Below are positions 1 to 11,500 of a DNA stretch of 64,000 nt, piece by piece. The DNA comes from Aurelia coerulea. Taxonomy: Eukaryota > Cnidaria > Scyphozoa > Semaeostomeae > Ulmaridae. Every line of letters begins with the position of its first letter. Position 1 is the stretch's first letter. The notes beneath the pieces are model-generated. The model did not search any database. It had not been told where the DNA came from and was given only the letters and a program-made list of their open reading frames with translations. The translations under genes were made by a program, and so were the position numbers. Location of the stretch: assembly GCA_039566865.1 (NCBI GenBank), contig CM076949.1:24156501-24220500 (forward strand), given 5' to 3'.

Positions 1-1285
1 TTGATTGCACTAAGCTGAGAAATAAAGCCTTCAAACATTCAGCTGGGACCAAGTGTCGCAGTTTAGCGAACATAGAGCAATATTTAACTAAGCTGCTAGC
101 AAGTATGTCTATATGGTCATTCCAGTTTAAGTTGCAATCTATTTGCAGTCCAAGATATTTTAGACTGTTGACTTCTTTAAGTTTGGATCCCATTTCGATT
201 GCAAAATCGTTGTCGATGGTTTTATTTCGATTTGGTTTAAAAAGGCAATGATTTGTTTTACTGGTGTTGATAAGCAATTTGTTTGCTTTGAACCACTCAT
301 CTAATTTGGCTAGTTCGCTGTTATTACTCTAGCTAAGTCGTTAATATTGTTGCTAAAGCAAAATATGTTTGTGTCATCAGCAAAGAGTCTTGGTTTAACA
401 TCATTCATAGCGTTTGCCATGTCATTTACGAATATTGTGAAAAGAATTGGGCCTAGGACTGACCCTTGTGGTACTCCTGTTTCAATGGTTTCTAAGGCAG
501 ATTGTGTCTTATTGCAGCACGTGTATTGTTTACGTTTACTGAGAAAGCTGGAAAACCAGTTTCCAACGATCCCTCTAAATCCATAATGATGGAGTTTGTG
601 AAGAAGAATCTCATGGTCAATAGTATCAAATGCTTTTGATAGGTCGAGAAATACACCAAGTGCACAGTTATCTTGATCTAATTTGCTGTAGATTTTATCG
701 GTAATTTCTAAGAGAGCATGCACTGTTGAGTGGTTTTCTCTGAATCCGAATTGGAGTTCATACAATAGTTTGTGTTTTTTGATGAAAGTCATCATACGTT
801 TGACAACCAGACGTTCAAATATTTTTTCAAAGCAAGATAGGAGGGAGATTGGTCTGTAGTTTTCTGCGAGGTATCTTTCACCCTTCTTGAAAACAGGAAT
901 TACTTTTGCGACTTTCCAAATATCTGGAAATATTCCAGAATTTATGGGAAGGTTGTAGATGTGAGAGAGTGGGCTAACTAGGAGTTCAAAGGTAGATTTT
1001 ATAATCGATGGCTTAATACCATCATGTCCTGGAGATTTGTTGCCTTTTAGAAGTTTTATTTCAGTAACGATTTCATGTTCTTTTATTGGCTGGAAAAAGA
1101 AAGATTTTTCGACAGGATTTTTCAAGTAGCTGTTAAAGTTCGTTGAACAATTTTTTATCTTTGCAGCAGTTTTTTTTGCCTACTGTACAAAAGTGCTTGT
1201 TTAGTGCGTTTGCAATGTCGGTATCATCAAAATACGATTGATCATCATCGGTGGTAATTCTCTTAATGAGATTTTTAGATTTTCC
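1..1285 (-). mobile_element. Non-LTR retrotransposon (LINE) reverse transcriptase, broken
   Basis: Minus strand. 310-1125 is an open 271-codon block of reverse-transcriptase domain: KSPGHDGI, ENYRPISLLSCFEKIFERLV, LDLSKAFDTIDHEILLHKL, GVPQGSVLGPILF and the catalytic box FADDTN. The frame is lost near 310-330 by an apparent single-base shift, after which recognisable thumb sequence (LDEWFKANKLLINTSKT, LKYLGLQIDCNLNWNDHI) runs to the window edge. On the 5' side a stop at about 1130 interrupts sequence like that before the domain, up to ~1285 where a DNA-transposon fragment abuts. The family looks like CR1/Jockey-group LINEs; clade not assigned. No endonuclease domain is present in the window. 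It lies antisense to UNC80, presumably in an intron. Confidence 0.9.
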
Positions 1286-1619
1286 TAAACAAATAGAGGA
1301 AAAATTCCTAAATCATCTTAAATCCTAAACAAATAGAGGAAAAATTGTATAATCTTCAAGAAAATCATAGTTTATGAAGGTCTACAATATGGTGGCAAGC
1401 AGACGTCTGTAGCTTTTCTGGTTTAGGATTTAGAAATTTGATGATGTCATGGTCTCCAATTTTAATAAATGCCACCATTTTGAAAATAATCGTGATATCA
1501 ATAAATTTCCGCGACAGATTTACAAGAAAGTAACCTAATTTCCTTCCAAGCCATTTAATTCAAAGAAAAATTCAACAGAATTTTACACCGACCTTGTTAA
1601 AGATTTGAGCCATATGCTT
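1286..1619. mobile_element. Fragment of AGCATAGG-family TIR element (B type)
   Basis: Contains the family's core (tatggtggcaagcag and gtttaggatttagaaattt) and its right end (ttacaccgacc...gatttgagccatatgct). The left end is missing, so it is truncated against the LINE. A short stretch, cctaaacaaatagaggaaaaatt, is repeated in tandem at 1285 and 1326. Confidence 0.7.
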
Positions 1620-2234
1620 GGCATGGCTACATGCTTGCCACTTTGCTACTTTATCGACATGTTGAATTAATCAAAGTAAGGATTTTGTGAATGCAAGCAG
1701 TTCAAAAACCCGTCCAAGTTTATCAAAAACATATTGTAGACCTTCATAAACTATGGTGTTCTTGAAAGTTGTGCAATTTCTGCTCCATTAAGTTGGAAGT
1801 TTTTGCTATTTTTTAACTTTCCAGAAAAAATTCTACAAGCTGGAGAATAATCAAGATATCTTTCCTGAATTGACTTCGTTTTGATAGACAGTTTTCACTC
1901 ATAGGGAAATAAAAATCGCAGAAATTTCTGCATTTCAAGTCCTACTTCCACAGTAGTAATTTTTTGTCGGCGAACAGTGCGCTTGTGTGTACTTTGCGCC
2001 CTCCGTTGTTAGAGAGCCTACGCACTAGACGAGTGCGCTGATCGCCAACCAAAACCACTGCAGTGGAGGTTGGCCTTTGGCAAGGCATCCTGCTACGAAA
2101 TTCACTTCATCATCATCAGCACCAGCATTGATTTATTGCCGTAGGCTACATTAAGAGAAATAGCTATATTACAGCTAATCAATGCCTACCTTGCAAATTC
2201 TTTTACACTCATTTTCTTCCCCCCTCCCCTATAG
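1620..2234. other. Intergenic/intron stretch with repeat debris
   Basis: 1735-1900 resembles the inner part of the AGCATAGG family in the other orientation (gtagaccttcataaactatgg). 1960-2130 is a GC-richer block with short palindromic pieces (cgcactagacgagtgcg) of unknown nature, possibly a degraded SINE. Nothing coding is visible before the exon at 2235. Confidence 0.4.
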
Positions 2235-2537
2235 GTGATATATCATCGATTTCAAGCGAGTGTCCTTACGGGATCAAACTGCTAGCTTGTCAGTTGCTGG
2301 TAGAAATAACTGCATACCTGAGGGATAATTACTTGAGCTACCTGGCAGATAGAGACACTCCGGTTACTGCAACCGCAAAACATAGTGTTGATTACCAACG
2401 CAAAGCAAGCTCAGCATCATTGTATAAGTTGAAGAAAACAGCTGCATCTAAGCTGCATGCACCCGTAATCGCTGTTCAAGATGAAACGGGAAATATGGCG
2501 GCCGGGAAAAGAAAAATCAGTGGATTTTCTCGCCAAG
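2235..2537 (+). CDS. unc80: UNC80 exon 1 of window
   Basis: Acceptor ctatag, donor gtatgt; enters in phase 2, leaves in phase 1. Product residues 1-100 contain a Cys-rich helix (SSECPYGIKLLACQLL, then EITAYLRDNY) matching human UNC80 CGCPFALKMAACQLLLEITTFLRE, then a basic serine-rich linker ending GKRKISGFSRQ. The acceptor phase shows that more exons lie upstream of the window. Confidence 0.93.
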
Positions 2538-5500
2538 GTATGTTCTACTGAATTTCTGGAATATTTTTTTCAAATTCGTTTCTCTCAAAAGGCCTAGTGA
2601 GAGCGTTAAGCTGAAAAAATGGAATTAAGGGTATGTTCGATCATGGGTAGTTGGACACCACAGTTGTGCTTGATTCCCACAACTTTGTTCTTTTGCGGAA
2701 TAAAACATTATTTACCGCTATGAAGGAGCTAGCGTAAGAGATTTAGAGAAAGAAATGTTTTCTTTCTTTCTGTCTTTCGTTACCTCCTCCACATAACTAC
2801 AGAAATTATTCCTCCGCAGGTACATATTAGTTGCAACACTCCACAGTGGGCCAAAATGGCGATTTTGCAGACATTCGTGGATATCTGCAGGGAAATAAAT
2901 GTTACAGGAACAGTTGGTAGCTCATTTTCAACCTATGAGGAGGATAAATCAAATGGTTCACAAAAAAATTAAAATTTTCATATTTAGGGGGGCTGGGGCC
3001 CAATATTCTAATTGCAGACTCTGAGCCAAAAATCCCTTTTATACTCCTCGGTCTAAAGAAAATTAGCAATGGTGACTGATAGCTCTTTTCTAAATATTCT
3101 GTTGGAACAATGAATAAAGTTGAATATTTCTCCACATTTAGTGGACTGGGACCTATATTTCAGTTTCAGGAATTCTAACCAAAAATCTCCTTTCTGTTAC
3201 ATTTTTAATATATACCTAAGCTATGTACTGTAGAAGGTTCTTATGCACATAATGTTACCACAATATTGCCTAGTGGATGCTCCTTTATTAAAATATTTTG
3301 TAGCATTCTGAAAAAATGAATCTTGTCTCAATATCTTTTCCTGGGACACCCAAAATGTCCCAAAAAAGGCCCTTCCCCCCTGTTTATTTGAATTTTCCGA
3401 GGAGAAACAAAATGGAAGCTTGAAAAATAAACTTATCATGAGCTTCTCTTTCAGAAAATGTATTGGTGTTGATGTTTCTCCTCGTACTTTTGGAGATATT
3501 GTCGATTGAAGTCAAATTTTGCTGTCTGAATGAGACAACCAATTTGACAAAGTGTCTGAAAAAAATTGTTGCTGTGGTAAAAGTGGACTTCATAAAACTT
3601 TTTCATCTTGGTTTTCAACAAACAGTGACTATTTACGTTCTGGTAATGCTGATCAGACAATCTGCAAGCCATTTTCCTAGCCGAAAAACATTTATCCACA
3701 TTCTTTGCCACTAGAATGCTGGGTGTAACATATTCAAAGAATTTGTCCAATTTACTCAGATTCAAAAATCTATAACTCTGTGATAACACAAGATGAATGA
3801 AAACTTTAAAGAGCACACGAAAGCCCAATTATTCAGCTTTCTAAAATTGCATAACAAGCAGTGATTTAGAGAATTTCAAAATTTTTGAATGTCTGCCTCT
3901 AACCCACTGTGCACTCCTCCAGAGAAGCGCAGCAGTGTCTAGCTACCCATGGCTCGATCGGTAATTACAAACCTACACAATTCTGGAAAAAACTGCAGAC
4001 TTCGTAGAGAAACATATTTCCCAATCAAACGAGAAAATCTTAAAAACGGCAGGTTTAGATTCACCAAGACTGTTTGCAAAGGAAAATACGAGAATCTCTC
4101 CAAAAATGTCTGCAAAACCTTCTGCCTTGTGGAGCAGAAGGTTCATAGGGCCTACCAATCCTACTGCTTTGAGAATTTCGGCTGACTTATTTCTAATCAG
4201 TCAACAAGTGATAAGTAATCACTTTTATCTGGCACCACTGGTATAATCAAGATACGGTAATTTTGTTGCCAAATATGAAATTCCTATGACTTTCTCAGTA
4301 GCTTTATTTGCGGTAGAGCTTCTATTTTGGGCCGGAAGGAAAAAGAACTATTCACACAAAATGGATGATACCTGATGCGACCCTCGTATATTTCTTTTGA
4401 AGTTTGGAAATTCAATTTTCGATCAAATTTTCGAGAAGCATCTAATGTTTTCAATTAACTGAAAGCTGCTGCGCATATGGTCGGCGGAGTTTAAAAGAAG
4501 CTATTTACCTCATGCACAGTTGTTTGTAGAATCATTCGGCATCAGCTGACACGGTGAAATATATTTATTATGAGTGGGCTACCACAATTCGAGAATTAAA
4601 ATGTGCCCCTGCCTGGGCACAGTTGTTTGAATTTTCTCGACTAATTACTTGCGAAACGAGTAGATTTGAAAAAGTGTTTAGCAAAGCAGTTTTGGCTTAT
4701 TAGTGGAAAAGGACAAGGAGATGGATAACTAGAAATTTATTTTATTTTTATACCGCAATGTTTGTCACATACAGGGTGCGCCAAAAAGTCTGTGAACGAT
4801 CTCGCACAAAATGAGGGATTTGAAGGTGTTTAGCACAGCAGCTGTAGCTTATTAGTGAAATAAGAAATCAGCAGGAAGATAGAATGGTGTGATAACTAGA
4901 AATTTATTTGATTTTGTACCACAATGTTTGTCACATACAGGGTGCGCCAAAAAGTCTGTGAACGATCTCGCACAAAATGAGGGATTTGAAGGTGTTTAGC
5001 ACTGCAGCTGTAGCTTTTTATTGAAATAGGACATCAGCAGGAAGATGGAATGGTGTGATAACTAGAACGATATTTGATTTATTGAGAGATGGGATTGAAG
5101 TTTACGCCACATTTTAAAAGATTTAGATGGCATGGGTGAATTTTGTTGATCTCCGACATTATTACCTGACTGACGTTTCAAAAACGAGGCAATACAAGAA
5201 TCCCGCCAATCCTATTGGCTAATCGCACATTTCCCGCGGTTTTCCCGTAGCCTTGTATAATACGATACAAGGACGCGTTTTTGTCACCACAGCAACTAAT
5301 TTAGGCCTGTGAGATTTACAATGAACTCAAACGACATAACAGTAACATAACGAGTTTGACTAAATGGTATAAGACAAAATTAAAAGCTATCAGGTAATAA
5401 AACTCATACTAACCGGTTTTGTAGTTGTACAGGAAAATATAAAGCCCTCGGTCTTATTGCACAGACCTCGCAAGCTCGGTCTGTACTTTTAAGACCTCGG

Positions 5501-8500
5501 GCTTTATATTTTCCTGTACAACACAAAACCGGTTAGTATGCGCATAATACAAAACGATTTTCTGTTCTGGAGGATAGATTTCACATCTTCAGCGCACCCG
5601 AGCAGCATAGGTTCCAAATCTTTAACTCAGCGTAAAAAGGTGGGTGTAAAATTCAATGACCTATTTCTTCTGATTGAATGGCTTGAAAGAAACTTTAGAT
5701 ACTTATCTATAATTCTACCGTTGGACTTTCCAGAAATTTTAAATATTTTTCAAAATTATAGCGTATTTTACATTTCGGCTCATTTTAGGATGTGACGTCA
5801 TCAAATTTCTAAATCATAAACCAGATGAGTGACAGACTTTTGCTTGATATCTCCATAAACCATAGTTCTCTTCGAAATTAGTTCATGTTGCGTCAAGCGG
5901 TTTAGAAATTACGATGGTTTTAAGTTTTTTTGAAAATTTTTCTTGAATTCTTGAAAAAGAAGAAAAACACTCTAATTCTGAAAATATTGAAGATTTCCGA
6001 AAAGTCCAACGGTAGGATTATAGAGAAATAGCTGAAGTTTCTTTGAAGTCATTCAGCTCAAAGAAATAGGTCTCTCAATTTTACACCAGCCTTTTTAAAG
6101 ATTTGGAACCTATGCTCACCCGAGCAAACTGTTTTGCTCTCTTCGTTAATTTTGCTTCGATAGAATGCTCCCAGAGGTGTGAAATCGATTCATTAGAAAG
6201 GCAAATCGATTTGTCTTTTCCGAGCACGGATTCTGTTGTTTAGAAAATTCACCCCTGCTGATTTGGATCCTATGTTTTTATGCGAATTTTCAAACGCATT
6301 TTTCGGCATGTATGGAATATATTTTTGAGCTCCTTTGTCGAGAAGGAAACTAATATACAGGTGGAATCTTGTTTAAGTCAGTTGGAGGTCAATTCAAATG
6401 GGTGTGTTCTTTCTTGAATACACGTTTTTTCTTTTTAAGAAACTGGTTTATAAGAAACTAGTACTAGGATGGCGAAAAAATTAAGAAACTCTAGTACTAT
6501 GCTTGAGAATTGCTAAGAAACTTTTAAAGCCAAACACAAGGAAATCATGAGAAAATTGTCGTTGAGCCTTTATATTTTAGTAATACTCATGATAGATTTA
6601 TGTTTTGAATCAAATAGAACTCTCCTTCTCGCTAAAAATTGTGCTGTCTGTCAAGAAACGAGTACTTGGCAGTGGTAGAAACTACATGCATCCTAAATGC
6701 ATCCAAAAAATAAGAAACACATTAAGAAACTTCTAGTACTAACAAACTGAAATTTTCACGTAAAATTAAGAAACTTTTAGTACTATGGGCTTATCCAAGT
6801 TTCTTATAAAAGAAAAAACGTGTACTTTTATAGCATTGTTTCACATTCTCGACTACGCTCGACTTTGAGATCAAATGTCGAGAGATGAATCGAGTGAAAA
6901 ATCGAATCGTTTGGCCAAGGCTTTAGCAAGGGGGGCTGAGTTAGATTCTAGGATTTTCTGCAATTTCGTTCTATTCTGTTTCTAGAGCTATACTGTAAGC
7001 GAGTTTCTTAAAATTTTCGTTTTTAAAATGTCGATGAAAATTGTTGAAGACTCACCATGAATGGATAAAGAGAAAGCTTTTTCTCGTACAGCATACTACA
7101 ACTAATCGATTTCTAAATCCCAAATCACCACGAAAAACTTTCTCTTTGTCCATTCATGTCGAGTCTTTAGAAGGTTTGATTGACGTTGTTTTATCGTTTT
7201 AAATGTTAACAAAATTAAAACCGTTCTTTGCATTTTCCAGGTGTCAGCACAAGTCCAAAATACCAGCGCAAAATCTCACGGCGAACGTCTAAAGCATACT
7301 ACCTCCAAAGCGAACGACGTGGTTCAAGACAACATAAAGACAATCAACATATTACGTCATCATTCGATGAAGATGATGAGATCCCAGCGGAAGCATCGGA
7401 TTTCCCTTGGATTACCGGAATAATTGCATTCGTCAAATCTACTCATTTTAGGATTACACTTTCTAGCAATGAGAATGCGCTGATCAGGTTAGAAACTAGA
7501 CTTACTGAATTCATCGTAGTTGCGCTCCTCCGTCTAAACTGGGGGTGAATAACCGAGCGGTTCATACAGTTTCCGTTAGGTAATAGACCTTTTTACTTCT
7601 TGAAAAAGATCGAGCGTCCAAATCTGGTTTTCGAAAAGACATTTTAAACGTCTGTGTGATATTGCCCATCAAAAAACAACACAACCACGATTTCGACTGA
7701 AATTTGGAGACGGATTTGAAGACGGATTTGGAGATGGAGACGAACCTTTAAAGGGGCTCCGTCGTCAAAATGTAAACAAAACGATGATTTTTGCAGTTTT
7801 TTGAAAGGTAATATCACACAGGATTTTCGTATTTTTTTCAAAATGAAAGTTGCTGTTTGGGCATTAATCCTTGTACTTCACTAAGGAACAAACCAAACAT
7901 TCATATCTTCTACGATTGCTCGGATATAAGTGGATTTTTAACGGTCACTTTTTTGTGGCTTGGGTGAAGGCACCAAACAAACTGCAGAGAACAATGGATG
8001 AACAATGGATAATCCCCGACATGTGCGAGTTTACGGATTTGCTTACTGTTTGACGACGGAGCCCCTTAATAGCTCTATGGGAACTTCAGATACTTTGCTA
8101 TGATTTAACCTCGGGAATATTTTGGTAGTTACAGCATTGTTCTTTGTTTCAGTCGTTTTTGAAGTTTTGACGTCATGAGATTGCTGAATCTAAACAGGAA
8201 GATTGCCAGATTTCTGCTTTTTGCCATTTTATAGACCTCAACAAAGTATGGTTTTCTTGAAGATTGTACCACTATTCCTCTCTTAACTCCACGATTTACG
8301 ATTTTTTCAAGGTTTTTCGTTTAAGTTTTTCAATGAAAGGAAACACACTGTAATTGTGAGAAAGAAAATCAAATATTGCTTACAGATAATCATGGCACAG
8401 AACCTCATTGAGTGTGATGGATTAGTTTTCTTTTTTCTTCAGGTTAGAGAAAAGTTGGCAGGACCTTCGAGAAGGCCTATCCGTGTTGTACAAACCGATA

Positions 8501-11500
8501 CACGAAGAAGGCAAAGCAGCAAACTCAAGAAGGAGTGCTGTGATAACCAATCTCTCGATTTCACCAGATCTAATCAAAGTGGTACCTAAGGATCCTATTC
8601 TGGGTTATCTTAGATTACAGGTGAGTTTTCTACCGGGTGAGTCAGAAAAAAGAATCCCCGTTTGAAAGGTCATGGCTCCCTGGATATCAAGACAATGATA
8701 TCGGCAAATATATAGTTCAATGGTAGAAATGTTCAAATCTACTATAAAATTTACCTGACTGAAATCGGCCACTCCATTCTAAGATTATGAGGGATTTTCT
8801 CCAGAAAGCCTTTTCAAAAATCCTTCAAAACTTGCCCAAAATCATGAACAGATTTCCCTAACATTTCTGCCTTACAATGCCTTACAGCAATGACTTGTGA
8901 ACGCTTTAGCACGTGCTATCCTCATGGGAGGATGAACAAGTCCTCCCCCTGGTATCAATGATCTATTCAGGGGGATTCCATTCTCCAAAGAGGGCAAAAT
9001 ACATGAATTTATGTGAGTGTCATCAATTTTAGGAAGGAAAATATGCTCATTGTTTTCATTCGTTTTTGCAGGTTTTTTGAAGGGGCTTTCTGCAGAAAAT
9101 CAACCATATCCACAGGAAGGAATCGCCGAATAAGGCCGGGTAAATTCCTGAACCTAATTAAACATATTGGCAATAAAACAAGACATTTTTTAATATTATT
9201 GCTTTGATATTCATGGAGCAGTGGCCTTCCAAGCGGGGATCCTTTTTTCTGACTCACCCGGTAAATCACGTGGGTTCTTGTTCTTTCTGTAATCCTTTGT
9301 GGATCATCGTCTCGTTTGATCGTCTCATTTGGCGGGGATGGTTCAGTGGTAGCATGCTTGACTACCAATCTGAAGGTTGGTAGTTCAAATCCTCGCCCTG
9401 CCAAACCTGCTACATAGAATGAGGAGATTCATCAACTCTCTGTAATTCCAGGCTAATGGAATCACGAGGTGTGGTCACATCGAGAGGAAGGACCAGGACG
9501 CTGCTTCGATCAGCTCAGCTTAGAGAGCGCGTGGCCGAGTGGATAAGGCGACTGACTCGTAAACCAAAGGTCAGAACGGCCGAGGTTCGAATCCCGCGCT
9601 GGACAGTTTGGTCGCTGTCCGTAACTCTAGCTCGGGTCAACCAGAGCCATGTGAGGGAAATCTGGTAGCTGCGGCGGTTGATGGTAAAACATCCGTGGCC
9701 CCTGCTGGAAATAAGTCTCTCTCAGACTTTCGCAGGCTAGCCACGTTAAATATGATACCTACCTACCTAGCTTCTCGACGTCCTCAAACTGCCTTCGGAT
9801 GCTAGGTAGAAATTTAAAGAAAAGAAATTGTCTCGTGCTCTTACTGGTGCGAACAAAAAGACGATCTTTTCGTTTACACAGGTCTCTATTATTATAGGCA
9901 GTCCTGTCTACCCTTTATCCTATTCTAGATTTATCTCAAATTACTATTGAAGTATGTTAGATTATCTCCAAGACAGTGGCGTAACGGAGACACTCGGCGC
10001 CCGTAGAAGTTTTTGCAAGATGGGACCCCTTCTGTAGGAACTCAAAGCGATTTCAGCTCTGCATGGAGTGGAGGTTAGGGGGAGAAAATTGTTACCTCGA
10101 AAACTGCACGTTATGTGGAATAGAAAGTTTTTACATTGGAAAAACTAACAGTAAATTTAGCACATGTATATGAATTGCGTTTCAAAAAGTTAAGTAGCTT
10201 ACATAAAAAACTGTTGTTCTTCAGTATGGAATTACATGATATCTGAAAAAACGTTTAAAAGAAATGCGACGATATTCCAAGGGTCGGACGGTACTGTTGT
10301 GGTGATTGATCAAAACTACGTTTAATGTTCCTGTGGATGATATTAGTGCAATAGGCGCAGTAAATTTATTGCACTAAGTGTTCTCCCTTTATACATAAAA
10401 GCTACATGCGAATGATCACACTAGTTATAAACAGAATCTTAGTAAACATAATGCAAAGTCACAGTATGTTATTTGGTGCTCTTGCTCACAAGTGATGTTG
10501 TTTCAGAATTAAAGTTTTGAGACAACTGATAGCGAATAAACATAAACGGAATGAATGAGTCCCGTGATGTGTTAGTAGCACTGGTTAGTGAGGGTTTTTG
10601 GGATGGCCTTAGGATGCCTTTTAGCACAGTATGGCCAAAAAACACACTACACGACAAATTTGTTGGGGGGCCCCTTTTGGTCGGGCACCCTTAGTTCTTG
10701 AACTGGAGCTTCTTGAACTAAGGTGGCCTAAACTGCGTTACGTCGCCACTGCTCCAAGATATCAACATCGTGTGTCGAAATGTTTTATTTCTGCAAAGTT
10801 CGACAAAAAGGAACCGTTCAATTTTAAGAATCTGCAGACTGACATTCTTTATCTTGTTGCTGTGTTGCTCTGTATACTCCAGAAATCAATTTGCACCCGG
10901 GAATAGCCTTGCTCCAAGTCTATTCAGTGGACTATCAGCAGTAAAAAACATAATTACTCCTGTGGAGGCATAAGCTACTAAGGTGATGCTGCTCACCTTA
11001 TTAGCTTACGCCCCCGCAGGAGTAATTATGTTTTTTTTACTGCTGATAGTCCACTGAATAGACTTGGAGCAAGTCTAACCCAGGAAAGGAAGGCAGACCA
11101 TTTTTACCGTAAAATCGTCTGTTATACTCAATTTTCCATCAACCTTGTTTATTTTCGTTTAGGTTGCAGGGCTGAAACAAGCACCTTTTTCAGTTGTATG
11201 CAAAGCTGCATTGGTCACGGATCGAGTTCAAGTCATGGAGTTGATGTCATGTGCATGGCAGATGTTGCTACATCCGGATCAAAATCTTGCCTCCACTGCT
11301 GGTAAATGTTTCATCTTTAATTATCATTACTAGAACATATGCAATAATTACGTCGAGGCAACATTTGGCTCAAATCTTTAAACAGGTTGGTGTAAAGTTC
11401 TATTACAGTTTCCATGGGTATTGTGGACACAATTTGTGTCGATCGTGTCCACAATACCTGGCCTAAATGTTACCAAATGAATGAATGTATTTCGTTACCT

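Noticed and set aside
9009..9404. 131-codon minus-strand frame across the family H element and tRNA-like unit
   Set aside because: Crosses the boundary of two unrelated repeats and is not conserved in the second family H copy.
9331..9606. Functional tRNA genes
   Set aside because: Internal promoter boxes are present but anticodon and T stems do not pair properly; better explained as SINE heads.
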